A DNA stretch of 64,000 nt from assembly GCF_003258365.1 (NCBI RefSeq), contig NZ_QHKM01000002.1, positions 558,001 to 622,000 of the forward strand. The letters run 5' to 3'. The position numbers and the translations under genes are program-made. Source of the stretch: Hymenobacter edaphi. GTDB taxonomy: Bacteria; Bacteroidota; Bacteroidia; Cytophagales; Hymenobacteraceae. Position 1 is the first letter of the stretch. Each line of letters opens with the position of its first letter. Below, piece by piece: positions 44,281-53,353 of the stretch. The notes beneath the pieces were generated by a model, which searched no databases, had not been told where the DNA came from, and saw only the letters and a list, made by a program, of their open reading frames with translations.

Positions 44281-45945
44281 TTACTGCGTCACCACGAAGC
44301 GCACGGCCTCCACCGATTCGCCGGTTTGCACGGTGGCCGTGTACAGGCCAGCCCGCAGGGTGCCGGGCAGGGCCAGCTGCTGTTCGCCGCTGGTCAGGGT
44401 GCGGTCCTGGGTCACGGTGGCCACGGTGCGGCCGGTCACGTCGAGCACGCGCACCGTCACGGCGGCGGGGCGGGCCAGCGTGAAGCTCAGCTGGCTGGCG
44501 CCGGCCGTGGGGTTGGGGTACACGCTCAGGCCCTGCACGGCGGCCGCCTTGGCCTTGGCCGAAGTCACGCCGGCCACGTTGTAGCAGGTGTTTTGCGGGT
44601 TGTAGTTGGTCCAGCCGGCCGTCCAGTTGCCCGCAGGGCCGAAGGCACCGCGGTAGGCCACGTTGTCGAAGAAGCCCCCGGCCAGCTTGGCGTCGGTGAA
44701 GGCGGCGCCCGAGGCCAGCGGCGAGGCGGCCGGCAGCGTGAAGTTCGGCGCGGCCGACGGCGCGGTGCTGGCCGCGGCCGAGTTGATGGTGAAGTTGTCC
44801 GCGTTCAGGGCCAGGCTGCTGATGCTGGCGTAGGTGGTGTTGCTGCGGGTGGCGTCGTTCCAGAAGCCGTTCACGTTGTAGGTGGTGGGCGAAGCCGACT
44901 GGAAGTCGGTCGTCATGCCGGCCATTACGTTGTTTTTCAGCACCAGCGCCCCGCTCGTGGCGTTGGCCTGGGTGGTCGAGCCGTCCAGGGTCAGGCCCAC
45001 GGGCCAGCCCGTCAGCACCGAGTTGAAGATGGAAATCTGCGAGTTGCGGCGCAGGTGCATGGCGCGGGTGAAGTTGGCCGCCACCGAGGGGTTGGTCAGG
45101 AAGGCGCTGACGTTGGAGAAAACCGGGGCGGTAATCGGCGTCAGGGCCGAGCTGTTGGCGTCGTTGTCCGACTCAAACGCCGTCGAGCCCGATACGTCGG
45201 CCTGGTTGGGGTCGCGCACCGTCACGGCGTACTGCACCTTGCCGGTGAAGCCGAAGTCCGTGTCAAAATCGTCGTCGGTGGCGGCAATGGCCACCAGGTG
45301 CTTGGCATTCACCGTGCCCCCGAACCACTCGAAGGAGTCGTCGCCCGAGGCGTACACCGATACGTAATCGATGGTGGTGCCCGCGCCCACGCCGGCCAGC
45401 GTCAGGCCGTTGATTTCGTTGTTTTGCGAGAGGGCCACGCCGGGGTACTCGATGCGCACGTAGCGCAGCACGCCGGAGTTGTCGTTCGGGTCGGTGCCGC
45501 CGAAGGTGGCGCTGGGCACGCCCTCCACGGCCGGGCTGCCGGGCTGGTTGATGGGCGCGCGGCCGCAAATCACGATGCCGCCCCAGTCGCCGCGGTTGCG
45601 GCTGCCGGCGGGCTGGTTGGAGGTGAACACGATGGGCCGGGCGGCGGTGCCGTCGGCAAGGAGCTTGCCGCCCTGCAGCACCACCAGCACGCCGCCCGGC
45701 GAGGGCGTCTTGTCGGCCTTGATGATGGTGCCCGGCTGAATGGTCAGCGTGGCGCCGTTGGCCACGTACACGTAGCCGCTCAGCAGGTAGATGTTATTGC
45801 TGGTCCAGGTGGTGTTGGTCGTGATAGTGCCCGTGACGGTGATGGGGGCCGGCGCGGCCGGGCAGGTGCTCTGGGCCAGGGCGGTGGTGGGCAGCGTGGC
45901 GGCCGCAGCCAGGGCCAGGAACAGCGGGAGTACAAGCTTTTTCAT
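44281..45945 (-). CDS. T9SS-secreted beta-helix-like protein
   Basis: The 554-residue protein has a signal peptide ending at TTALAQ. The N-terminal region (YLLSGYVYVANGATLTIQPG, ADGTAARPIVFTSNQPAG, RGDWGGIVICGRAPINQPG) is a repetitive beta-structure seen in many T9SS cargo proteins. TDDDFDTDFGFTGKVQYAV adds an acidic loop. The last 80 residues are a type A sorting domain beginning LSVYPNPTAG. The gene lies directly downstream of a TonB-dependent receptor gene on the same strand. Surface binding of a nutrient handed on to that receptor is a reasonable guess. Confidence 0.88.
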   Translation of the reverse strand: MKKLVLPLFLALAAAATLPTTALAQSTCPAAPAPITVTGTITTNTTWTSNNIYLLSGYVYVANGATLTIQPGTIIKADKTPSPGGVLVVLQGGKLLADGTAARPIVFTSNQPAGSRNRGDWGGIVICGRAPINQPGSPAVEGVPSATFGGTDPNDNSGVLRYVRIEYPGVALSQNNEINGLTLAGVGAGTTIDYVSVYASGDDSFEWFGGTVNAKHLVAIAATDDDFDTDFGFTGKVQYAVTVRDPNQADVSGSTAFESDNDANSSALTPITAPVFSNVSAFLTNPSVAANFTRAMHLRRNSQISIFNSVLTGWPVGLTLDGSTTQANATSGALVLKNNVMAGMTTDFQSASPTTYNVNGFWNDATRSNTTYASISSLALNADNFTINSAAASTAPSAAPNFTLPAASPLASGAAFTDAKLAGGFFDNVAYRGAFGPAGNWTAGWTNYNPQNTCYNVAGVTSAKAKAAAVQGLSVYPNPTAGASQLSFTLARPAAVTVRVLDVTGRTVATVTQDRTLTSGEQQLALPGTLRAGLYTATVQTGESVEAVRFVVTQ

Positions 45946-45992
45946 AGAGGCGAACCTGAGTTGTCGATTGCGCGACAAAGGTCCAAAACGCC

Positions 45993-46018
45993 AACGCCCG
46001 CGGGCTACCGCGGGCGTT
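45993..46018 (-). terminator. Hairpin upstream of the T9SS beta-helix gene
   Basis: An 11-bp perfect stem (45993-46003 with 46008-46018) lies between the receptor gene and the T9SS gene. Confidence 0.65.
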
Positions 46019-46084
46019 ATCGTTTCGTTAGGGGCGTATTACGATATTGTGTAGCCCGCGCCCGGCGGCCCGGGTATTCACCAC

Positions 46085-46121
46085 AAAACGGTCGTGCGAA
46101 GCAGCTTCGCACGACCGTTTT
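46085..46121 (-). terminator. Terminator of the TonB-dependent receptor gene
   Basis: A perfect 18-bp palindrome (46085-46102 with 46104-46121) with A and T runs lies 21 bp past the receptor stop. Confidence 0.88.
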
Positions 46122-46141
46122 GTTCGGGCCGTTTCGGGCCT

Positions 46142-48973
46142 TTAGAAGTTGTAGACCAGGCCCAGCATGGTGTAGCGGCCCCGGCGGTAGCGGGCAAATG
46201 GCAGCTGCTCGCCCGCGTCGATTTTGCTGTTGTAGTTGAAGTCGTAGAACTGGCGGATGGGCTGGTTCAGCAAATCCTGCACCCCGGCCTTCAGCTGCAG
46301 GTGCGGGCCCACGCCCTTGGTCACGGCCAGGTCAATCACCTGGCGCGGCATCTCAATGACCGAGAAGTTCTGGGTGTAGTCGCCGATAAAGGAGAAGCGC
46401 TGGCCAATCACGTTGTACTGCGCCGACACCTGCCACTTTCGGTCGTCGTCCTGGTAAAACACCCCGGCGTTGACCACGTAGGGCGACTGGCCCTGCAGCG
46501 GGCGGTCCTGCAGCGCGAAGCCGTCGGTGTCCTGGCCCTTGGGCAGCTGCACCCGGCTGTGAATCACCGAGGCGTTCAAAATCAGCGAGAGGCGCTGCAG
46601 AAACACGCTTTCCGTCAAGCCCAGCAGGCTCTTGCGCACTTCCAGCTCGGCGCCCACGTCGTAGGCGTTCTGCGCGTTCTGGTAGCCGATCCACAGCTGG
46701 CTGCCGGTCACGTTCACCGTCGTCTGCTCGATGGCGTTGCGGAACTTCTTGTAGAACACGCCCACCGACACCATTTCCGACTTGGTGGGGTAGAACTCGT
46801 AGCGCAGGTCGGCGTTGTAGATGGTGGCCGTTTTCAGCGTCGAGTCGCCCACGATCATGGCGTTGTTGGCCACGTCGTAGTACTGGTTCGGCGAGATTTC
46901 GCGGAACTCCGGCCGGTTCACCGTCACGCTGCCGCCCAGGCGCAGCGCCGACCGCTCGTTGAAGTTAAAGCTCGCGTTCAGCGAGGGCAGCGGAATGGTG
47001 CGGTTTTCCTGGTAAGTGCGGCGGCCGGAGCTGTGCAGCTGGCGGCGGTTGTGCTCCACGCGCACCCCGCCCGAGAGGTTGAGCTTGTCGGTCAGCGGGG
47101 CCACGGCGCCCACGTAGCCGGCCAGCAGCACGTTTTCGGCCTCGTAGCTGTCCTCCGGCTTGGTGCCTTCGGCCACGGTGTAGCCCTTCACCGGGTCCAG
47201 GTTCGCCGGGGCGAAAATCTGGTCGATGGGCAGCAGCTGCACCTCGTTGGGCAGGTTGAAGCCCGAGCCGCGCACGAAGGAGAAGTAGCGCTGCTGGTAG
47301 TCGCGCACCTTGCGCTCGGTGTAGAAGCCGGCGCGCAGCTTGTACTGGTTCACGCTGGTCGTGTCGCGGCCCATGATGCGCCGTTCCCACTGCCCGCTGC
47401 CCATCACCGTGTTTTCGTGCAGGTTGGAGAAGAAGCGGCTGGCCTCGGTGATGTTGCCTTCCAGGGGCACATTCACGAAGAAGGGCCGTTCCACGCCCGG
47501 CAGCAGCTGTTTCTGGTAGCGGTAGCGGCTGTAGTCGGGCTCGTCGCGGTACACGTAGTTGTAGCCCGCGGCCCAGGTCACGGTGGTGTGCTCGGTGGCG
47601 CCCAGGTCGTGGCTGCCCTGCAGCTGGCCCGAGTAGATGCTGCGGCTCTGGTAGTGCAGGGCGTAGTCGTCGCGCTGCCGGTCTTCCTCCAGCCCGGTGC
47701 GGTGAATCACCTCGTCGGTGCCGTACTGGTTGAAGAAGTTGCGCAGCTCCAGGCGGTTGCGGCCGTTCAGGCGCACCTGCCAGTTATGAATCACGCCCAG
47801 GCGCACGCCCGTCACGGCGCGGGTGTCCTTGAACTCAAATTGCGTGGCGCGCTGGCCCGTCTCCGGGTCTACGTCCTTGGTGTAGCGGTTGCGCTCCACC
47901 CCGTACTGCTCGCGGGTGTTGGAGTACGAAATCGAGGTGACGTTGCTCAGGTAGGCCGAGCCGATTTCAAACTTGCGCGTCAAGCCCAGCGAGGCGCGAA
48001 TGTCGGGCAGCGCCCGGCCCAGCGAGGGCAGCCAGGTGGTGCCGCGCAGCCCGTTGGCGGCGCTGGCCAGCTGCGCCGGCGTCGACTGGTCCGAGCGAAT
48101 CACGCCCTGCTCGGCCACCGCGCCCGGCAGCTGGCGCTGCCCGCCGTCGAAGCCCAGCCAGTCGGTGCTGCCGCGGCGGCTCTGCATGTAGTTCTGCCCG
48201 AAGGTGGTACCGTTGCGGTGCCAGCCCGACACGCTCAGCGAGGTTGTGTTGTCGAGCACCGAGTTCTTGGTGTACACTTTCACCACGCCGCCGCCGAACT
48301 CGCCCGGCAGCTCCGGCGACCCGGACTTGAAAATCAGCACCCGGTCGATAACCGACGAGGGCAGCACGTCGAACGAAAAGGAGCGGGTGTCCACCTCGGC
48401 CGACGGCGTCAGCGCGTCGTTCAGCAGCACCGTGTTGTAGCGTTCGGCCAGGCCGCGCACCACGATGAAGTTGTTGCTCTGAATCGTGACGCCCGGAATG
48501 CGCTTCACCACTTCGGCCGCGTCGCGGTCCAGGGTTTTCACAATCTGGTCGTTCGACATGCCGCTGACCACCACCTCGCTCTTGCGCAGGTCCTGGAGCA
48601 GCGCCACCTCGGTGCCGGTCTGGCGCTGCCCGGTCACGGTAACCTCTTTCAGCGCCTGTACGTTTTCCTCGAGCGTGCTGTTGAGGGTGGTTTTCTTGCC
48701 CTCCGTCACCACAATGCCCGTGTAGTTCACGGGCTTGTAGCCGAGGTTTTGAATGGTAATGCCGTAAGTACCCGGCTTCAGGCGCAGCTCGTAATTGCCC
48801 TCCACGTCCACCGGCGCGGCCTGCGTGGTGCCGGTCACAATCACGGTGGCGCCGATAACGGCTTCGCCGGTTTTTTTATCGAGGACCTTCCCGACGATGG
48901 AGCCTTGTTGAGCAACGGCCAAAGTGCTGATTGTCAGCATTGGCGCGAGTAATAAAGAACGGCGCATAAGCAT
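46142..48973 (-). CDS. TonB-dependent outer-membrane receptor
   Basis: The 943-residue protein has a signal peptide (to AVAQQ), a carboxypeptidase-regulatory-like domain (about 24-105, GSIVGKVLDKKTGEAVIGAT), a plug domain (about 110-230, with VVRGLAERYNTVLLND), and a long beta-barrel ending in RRGRYTMLGLVYNF. TonB-dependent receptors import iron complexes, vitamins or glycans. No SusD partner lies next to it, so it is not a classical SusCD pair. ATG 48973 or 48967 are both possible starts. CAAAAGTA at 48990-48997 is a -7 element (TACTTTTG) on the minus strand. Confidence 0.93.
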   Translation of the reverse strand: MLMRRSLLLAPMLTISTLAVAQQGSIVGKVLDKKTGEAVIGATVIVTGTTQAAPVDVEGNYELRLKPGTYGITIQNLGYKPVNYTGIVVTEGKKTTLNSTLEENVQALKEVTVTGQRQTGTEVALLQDLRKSEVVVSGMSNDQIVKTLDRDAAEVVKRIPGVTIQSNNFIVVRGLAERYNTVLLNDALTPSAEVDTRSFSFDVLPSSVIDRVLIFKSGSPELPGEFGGGVVKVYTKNSVLDNTTSLSVSGWHRNGTTFGQNYMQSRRGSTDWLGFDGGQRQLPGAVAEQGVIRSDQSTPAQLASAANGLRGTTWLPSLGRALPDIRASLGLTRKFEIGSAYLSNVTSISYSNTREQYGVERNRYTKDVDPETGQRATQFEFKDTRAVTGVRLGVIHNWQVRLNGRNRLELRNFFNQYGTDEVIHRTGLEEDRQRDDYALHYQSRSIYSGQLQGSHDLGATEHTTVTWAAGYNYVYRDEPDYSRYRYQKQLLPGVERPFFVNVPLEGNITEASRFFSNLHENTVMGSGQWERRIMGRDTTSVNQYKLRAGFYTERKVRDYQQRYFSFVRGSGFNLPNEVQLLPIDQIFAPANLDPVKGYTVAEGTKPEDSYEAENVLLAGYVGAVAPLTDKLNLSGGVRVEHNRRQLHSSGRRTYQENRTIPLPSLNASFNFNERSALRLGGSVTVNRPEFREISPNQYYDVANNAMIVGDSTLKTATIYNADLRYEFYPTKSEMVSVGVFYKKFRNAIEQTTVNVTGSQLWIGYQNAQNAYDVGAELEVRKSLLGLTESVFLQRLSLILNASVIHSRVQLPKGQDTDGFALQDRPLQGQSPYVVNAGVFYQDDDRKWQVSAQYNVIGQRFSFIGDYTQNFSVIEMPRQVIDLAVTKGVGPHLQLKAGVQDLLNQPIRQFYDFNYNSKIDAGEQLPFARYRRGRYTMLGLVYNF

Positions 48974-48989
48974 GTGCTGGTTGGCGCCG

Positions 48990-48997
48990 CAAAAGTA
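48990..48997 (-). promoter_or_regulatory. -7 element upstream of the receptor gene (TACTTTTG)
   Basis: Matches TAnnTTTG on the minus strand, 17 bp before the first possible start. This is close and would give a very short leader. No well-spaced -33 TTG is present. Confidence 0.4.
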
Positions 48998-49080
48998 TTT
49001 TGACCCTGTTACGCCAGTGTGACGCCCCCGTTATGCTTATGTTATTCACCATGTAACTAGCTGAATATCTGAATTAGCAG

Positions 49081-49088
49081 TACTTTTG
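49081..49088 (+). promoter_or_regulatory. -7 element upstream of yicC (TACTTTTG)
   Basis: Matches TAnnTTTG, about 25 bp before the yicC start; the -33 element is not evident. Confidence 0.45.
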
Positions 49089-49113
49089 TCGCCCCGTTCA
49101 CCAATCTGCCCGC

Positions 49114-50007
49114 ATGCTGCTGTCCATGACCGGCTACGGCGTCGCCCAGCGCGAAACCGAGCACTATACCGTCGTTGTTGAAATCAAGTCGCTGAATTCC
49201 AAGGGCTTGGATTTGAGCCTGCGCATGCCCCGCTCGCTGGCGGGCAGCGAGTTGGAACTGCGCAACCTTATCGGCCGGCACCTGGTGCGCGGCAAGGTCA
49301 ACGTTAGCATCGACCTGAACCGGCCGGCGGCCGTTCGCTCGCGCGCCACGCTGCACCGCGAAACGCTCACCGCCGCCTACCACGAGCTGCTGAGCCTGGC
49401 GCAGGAGCTGGGCGCCCCCACCGACAACATCCTGGAGCTGGCCCTGCGCCTGCCCGGCGTGGTGCAGTCGCCCAACGAAGGCAGCGCCCCCGCCGACGAC
49501 GAGCCCGCGCTGACCTGGGCCGAGTTGCAGCCCATCGTGCAGGAAGCCCTCGATCGGGCCGGCGAATTCCGCCGCACCGAGGGACAGGCGCTGACCACCG
49601 AAATCCTGAGCTACATCGACCGCATCCGCATCCAGCTCTCCGACGTGGACCGCCACGACCCGACGCGCCTGGAGAACGTGCGCCGCCGTATGCACGACGG
49701 CTTGGCCGAACTGGCCCAGAGCGACCAGTTCAACCCCAGCCGCTTCGAGCAGGAGCTGCTGTACTACATCGAGAAACTTGACATCGCCGAGGAAAAGGTG
49801 CGGTTGGTCAGCCATCTGCACTACTTCACCGAAACGGTGCACCTGCCCGAGTACAGCGGGAAGAAATTAGCCTTTATTTCGCAGGAAATTGGTCGGGAAA
49901 TCAATACCATTGGCTCCAAAGCCAACGACTCGACCATTCAACACCTGGTGGTGGGCATGAAGGAGGAGCTGGAAAAAATCAAGGAACAGCTCAATAATAT
50001 TCTTTAA
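49114..50007 (+). CDS. yicC: YicC/YloC-family endoribonuclease
   Basis: The 297-residue protein matches YicC throughout: MLLSMTGYGVAQRE at the start, VEIKSLNSKGLDLSLRMP, and the C-terminal block ending KANDSTIQHLVVGMKEELEKIKEQLNNIL, whose ELEKIKEQLNN tail is highly conserved. Family members have been described as RNA endonucleases that act with PNPase. It is divergent from the receptor gene. Confidence 0.95.
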   Translation: MLLSMTGYGVAQRETEHYTVVVEIKSLNSKGLDLSLRMPRSLAGSELELRNLIGRHLVRGKVNVSIDLNRPAAVRSRATLHRETLTAAYHELLSLAQELGAPTDNILELALRLPGVVQSPNEGSAPADDEPALTWAELQPIVQEALDRAGEFRRTEGQALTTEILSYIDRIRIQLSDVDRHDPTRLENVRRRMHDGLAELAQSDQFNPSRFEQELLYYIEKLDIAEEKVRLVSHLHYFTETVHLPEYSGKKLAFISQEIGREINTIGSKANDSTIQHLVVGMKEELEKIKEQLNNIL

Positions 50008-50327
50008 GCCCAAAACCGTGTTTCTACATCGTTCGTAAATGCAATTGAACATTCTCAATACAATTCTGCATAGCGCTATGTGGATGCTTGTCGGGCCGCC
50101 GAATGCACTGCGGCTAGGCTGGTGAGAAGGTTCAAATTCGCTTTGCGTATGCGCTAAGGCCGTTTTCTTCCCGTGTTCAGTCGCTTTTACTTTTGTACTA
50201 AATTATTTTTGTATAAAGTTCTTGTACTGACGGCTTTTCTTCCTAAATTGTGTTATCCAAACAGACTGCCCTTGCGCTGTTCGGTAGTTTACCCAGAAAG
50301 AATGTTCACCGTTTTTTGGTCCTTGTC
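50008..50327. other. AT-richer intergenic region with promoter elements
   Basis: Two TAnnTTTG matches, TACTTTTG at 50188-50195 and TATTTTTG at 50204-50211, lie about 115-140 bp before the next ATG. No good -33 elements and no gene. The stretch is clearly AT-richer than its surroundings. Confidence 0.6.
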
Positions 50328-50870
50328 ATGAAGAAAGTTCTACTCGCCCCGTTGCTCTGCCTCGCAGTGCTGCTCATGGCCGCCCGGCCGTTTGCCGAAG
50401 TGGAGCTGATTAAGAAGCGCGTTCTGAGCGAACGGGTGGAAATCCTGATTCCGAAAGGATTCGAGGTGATGAGCGAGCAGCAGATGGACTTCCTCTACGC
50501 CAAAGCGCAGAGCCGTCCGAGCGTCATCTACACCAACACCTCGCACGCCAGCCTTTCCTTCTCGTACACCGACAACACGGCCGACCAGGATATGGTCGAC
50601 ATGTACGCGGCCAACTTCATGAAGACCTACCGCAAGCAGTACTCTGATGCGCAGTTCTTCTCGGACGGCGTCAAGGAAATCAACGGCCGCAAGGTGGGCT
50701 ACATCGAAATGATGAAGCCGGAGTTGGGCCACCAGGTCTACCAGCTGATTTTCTTCACCGACATCGAAGGCCGTCTGCTGATGTGCACCTTCTCCTGCCC
50801 CGACCGTCAGAAGCCGGAGTGGGAATCGGTAGCCAAGCAAGTGATGAGCTCCTTGCGCAGCAACAGCTAA
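50328..50870 (+). CDS. Secreted protein of unknown function (DUF1795/PsbP-like)
   Basis: The 180-residue protein has a signal peptide (MKKVLLAPLLCLAVLLMAA). The mature part follows the pattern of small PsbP/DUF1795-like folds: VEILIPKGFEVMSE, SHASLSFSYTD, INGRKVGYIEMMKPE, LLMCTFSCPD and VAKQVMSSLRSN. This 'I-P-x-G-F ... hydrophobic sheet ... final helix' layout is why I suggest that group, but the match is by eye. The role is unknown. A perfect 18-bp hairpin follows. ATG 50328 gives a proper signal peptide; the upstream open frame does not. Confidence 0.7.
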   Translation: MKKVLLAPLLCLAVLLMAARPFAEVELIKKRVLSERVEILIPKGFEVMSEQQMDFLYAKAQSRPSVIYTNTSHASLSFSYTDNTADQDMVDMYAANFMKTYRKQYSDAQFFSDGVKEINGRKVGYIEMMKPELGHQVYQLIFFTDIEGRLLMCTFSCPDRQKPEWESVAKQVMSSLRSNS

Positions 50871-50901
50871 ACAGCGCGGCGCCACCCGCCTGTTTTTATT
50901 C

Positions 50902-50944
50902 CATCCCGGAATCATCCGCCTCCACCGCGGATGATTCCGGGATG
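50902..50944. terminator. Perfect 18-bp hairpin terminator
   Basis: Arms at 50902-50919 and 50927-50944 are perfectly complementary, 31 bp past the stop of the preceding gene and facing the convergent M28 peptidase gene. Confidence 0.8.
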
Positions 50945-51066
50945 CTTGCTTTTAAAGCAAACTGAACGCACCAACCGGCCTCTTGGCAGATCGGCCACAC
51001 CTTATTATATACCATCGGGGTAAATCAGCCCGCCAGGAGACTACGGCCGGGGTTAACGAGCCGGGC

Positions 51067-52356
51067 TCACAGCGGATGCTCCAGCCGCTGGCAGTAGGCC
51101 CGCAGCAGCCCGAACAGGCCCGCAAAGCCCGAGAGGGGGAGGGTCTCGGCTTGGTCGTGCACGTCGTGGTAATGGGTAGGCGTACCGCGTAGGTACAGGA
51201 AAAACGCGGGCACCCCGGCCTCCGCAAAGGGGTAATGGTCGGAGTTGGCGGCCCGGCCCCGCGGAGCCAGACCGGGCAGGTAATGGCCGGTGGAATTAAG
51301 GTTCTCCAGCAGCTGGTATTCGCGCTCGTGCACTTTGCCGTTGACCACGGTAGCGCCCGCCTGCCCCGTGCCTTCCAGGTCGAGGTTGAGCAGAAACCGG
51401 ATGCGGTCGAGCGGCAGCAGGGGGTGAGCCACGAAGTAGCGGGAGCCGACGAGCCCGGCTTCCTCGGCGCCGAACGCCAAAAACGCCACCGAGTAGCGCG
51501 GGCGGTGGGCCGGCTGGGCGTAGTGAGCGGCCAGCTCCAGCAGCAGAGCGGTGCCGCTGGCGTTGTCGTTGGCGCCCGGGAAGTAGGCCTGCCGGCCCAT
51601 GCGGCCCAGGTGGTCGTAGTGCGCCGTGACGACGATAAACGAGTCGGGCTGCACGGCGCCGCGCACCATCCCCACGACGTTCTGCGTGGGGTAGCTTGTG
51701 CGCAGCCGGGCCTCCACGGCCAGGCGGACCGGGCTGGGGCCCGCAGGCCAGCGCGAAGCCAGTACCTGCAGCTGTACCTGCCCGGCCTGCGCCGGCGCCA
51801 GCGAAGCGGTGAGCTTGCCGGGCACCAGCTCGATGCGGGCGGCGGCCTCGGCTACGTGCTGGGCAAACACTTCGGGCAGGATGCGCAGGCGCTCGGCGTC
51901 GCGCTGCCGGAGCACCAGGATGCGCCCCCGCAACGGCTCGTGCAGGAAACGCTGCCCGGCGGCTTCATCCGAGAAAATCAGCGAATCGAGGCGAATGGGC
52001 CGCCCCTGCAACTGGCCGCCGCCGGAGCTCGGGGCGGCAATGAAATCAGCGCCCGGCGTCAGCTGTTGCGCGCCGACGCGCAAACTGAGCCGCCCGGGAA
52101 AGGTATTGACGTCGAAGGTAAACGGCTGGTAGTAGTCCGGGGCCAGGGGCTGCAGGCCCAGGGCCTGGAAGCGCCGGCGCAGGTAGTCGGCAGCCCGCCG
52201 CTCCCCCTGTTGCACGTAGCCGCGGCCGTGCAGGCGCGGGCTGGCCAGGGTGGCAATGGTTTGCCGGGCGCGGGCCATGTCCTGGGCCTGCGCCGAAGCC
52301 AGCGGCAGCAGCGCACCCAGCGCCAGCGCGGCAACACGACGAGCGGGGAGCGGCAT
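51067..52356 (-). CDS. Secreted M28-family zinc aminopeptidase
   Basis: The 429-residue protein has a signal peptide ending ASAQAQ, an N-terminal PA-like insert region (about 90-180), and the M28 zinc ligands in order: His in VVTAHYDHLG, Asp in ANDNASGTAL, Glu pair in FGAEEAGLVG, Asp in NLDLEG and His in YHDVHDQAE. M28 enzymes remove N-terminal residues from peptides in the periplasm or outside the cell. It is 49 bp downstream of vanZ and may be the last gene of that run. Confidence 0.93.
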   Translation of the reverse strand: MPLPARRVAALALGALLPLASAQAQDMARARQTIATLASPRLHGRGYVQQGERRAADYLRRRFQALGLQPLAPDYYQPFTFDVNTFPGRLSLRVGAQQLTPGADFIAAPSSGGGQLQGRPIRLDSLIFSDEAAGQRFLHEPLRGRILVLRQRDAERLRILPEVFAQHVAEAAARIELVPGKLTASLAPAQAGQVQLQVLASRWPAGPSPVRLAVEARLRTSYPTQNVVGMVRGAVQPDSFIVVTAHYDHLGRMGRQAYFPGANDNASGTALLLELAAHYAQPAHRPRYSVAFLAFGAEEAGLVGSRYFVAHPLLPLDRIRFLLNLDLEGTGQAGATVVNGKVHEREYQLLENLNSTGHYLPGLAPRGRAANSDHYPFAEAGVPAFFLYLRGTPTHYHDVHDQAETLPLSGFAGLFGLLRAYCQRLEHPL

Positions 52357-52405
52357 ACGGGGCAGCGTGAAAGGAATAGGGTAAGTAATTGACCGCGGCC
52401 GCGGC

Positions 52406-52807
52406 TCAGGCCGCGGCGGGCAGCACGTCCCACCAGCGGCGGGTGAGGTGCATCAGGCCGAGGCCGGCCACCGCCCCCAGGGCGTCACTGAGCATGTCGG
52501 TCCATTCGCCCAGGCGGCCCAGGTCCATGAAGGTTTGCGTCAGCTCGATGAAGGCGCCCAGCAGCAGGCACATCACCAGCGTCCACGGGAAAGCCCGGTG
52601 GCGCAGGCTCGGGAAGAGCCGTTGCCACCGGGCCGTCAGAATGTAGAGGACCGCGGTTACGACGAAGATGCCGGCGTGGGCGGCCGTGTCGAACGAGAGC
52701 AGCTCCCAGTGGGGCAGGGGCGGCAGCTGATCGAGCGGGCTGAGCGTGCCCCAGAGCATGAAGGCCGTCCAGGCCAGGGCGACCAGCGCCGTCAGCACGC
52801 GGAGCAT
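52406..52807 (-). CDS. VanZ-family membrane protein
   Basis: The 133-residue protein has four hydrophobic segments with the VanZ pattern: LSPLDQLPPLPHW after the first helix, FDTAAHAGIFVV, then IELTQTFMDLGRLGEWTDMLSDALGAVAGL. VanZ proteins were first linked to teicoplanin resistance, but most members have no known function. It starts 14 bp after gcvH. I recall VanZ-like genes next to gcvH and sprA in many Bacteroidota. Confidence 0.88.
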   Translation of the reverse strand: MLRVLTALVALAWTAFMLWGTLSPLDQLPPLPHWELLSFDTAAHAGIFVVTAVLYILTARWQRLFPSLRHRAFPWTLVMCLLLGAFIELTQTFMDLGRLGEWTDMLSDALGAVAGLGLMHLTRRWWDVLPAAA

Positions 52808-52821
52808 GGCCGGCCCGGCAA

Positions 52822-53202
52822 TTAGGCGCCTACCAGCTCGCCGTAGGCCTCCGCCGACAGCAACCCTTCGAGCTCGGCCTGGTCGCCGATGCTCATCTTG
52901 ATCATCCACCCGTCGCCGTAGGGGTCGGAGTTGACGGTTTCGGGCGCGTCGTTGAGCTTGGGGTTGACTTCCAGCACGGTGCCGCTGAGGGGGCTGAACA
53001 GGTCCGAAACGGTCTTTACGGCTTCCACCGTGCCGAACACCTCGTCCTTGCTGACGTCCTTGTCGGCCGAATCAATGTCCACGTACACGATGTCGCCCAG
53101 CTCTTTCTGCGCGAAATCGGTGATACCCACGTAGGCGGTGTCGCCTTCGATGCGGACCCACTCGTGTTCTTTGGTGTACTTCAGGTTAGCCGGGAGGTTC
53201 AT
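52822..53202 (-). CDS. gcvH: Glycine cleavage system H protein
   Basis: The 126-residue protein is typical: [16 protein letters not shown] at the start, the lipoylation site Lys in [15 protein letters not shown], and [13 protein letters not shown] near the end. The lipoyl arm carries the aminomethyl group between the P, T and L proteins. None of the other gcv genes is nearby. ATG 53202 sits at the family start; upstream codons are in the intergenic hairpin. Confidence 0.96.
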   Translation of the reverse strand: MNLPANLKYTKEHEWVRIEGDTAYVGITDFAQKELGDIVYVDIDSADKDVSKDEVFGTVEAVKTVSDLFSPLSGTVLEVNPKLNDAPETVNSDPYGDGWMIKMSIGDQAELEGLLSAEAYGELVGA

Positions 53203-53267
53203 ATTGGGCAAACAGGGAAATGGAGTGTACGCCCGCCACCGCGGGCGGCCAAAGGTAAGAAAAGGTG

Positions 53268-53348
53268 AAGTGGTGAGATAGGGAAATGGTGAGTTTGACG
53301 CGCAAGTAATCAGCACGTCAAACTCACCATTTCCCTAGCTCACCACTT
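53268..53348. repeat. 33-bp inverted repeat between sprA and gcvH
   Basis: Arms at 53268-53300 and 53316-53348 pair with one mismatch around a 15-bp loop. The arms contain repeated TGGTGAG words. It begins 6 bp past the sprA stop and may terminate sprA transcription or stabilise its mRNA. Confidence 0.85.
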
Positions 53349-53353
53349 TATGG

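Noticed and set aside
46094-48952. 952-codon open frame antisense to the TonB-dependent receptor
   Set aside because: Same GC-bias artefact; the receptor is clearly the real gene.
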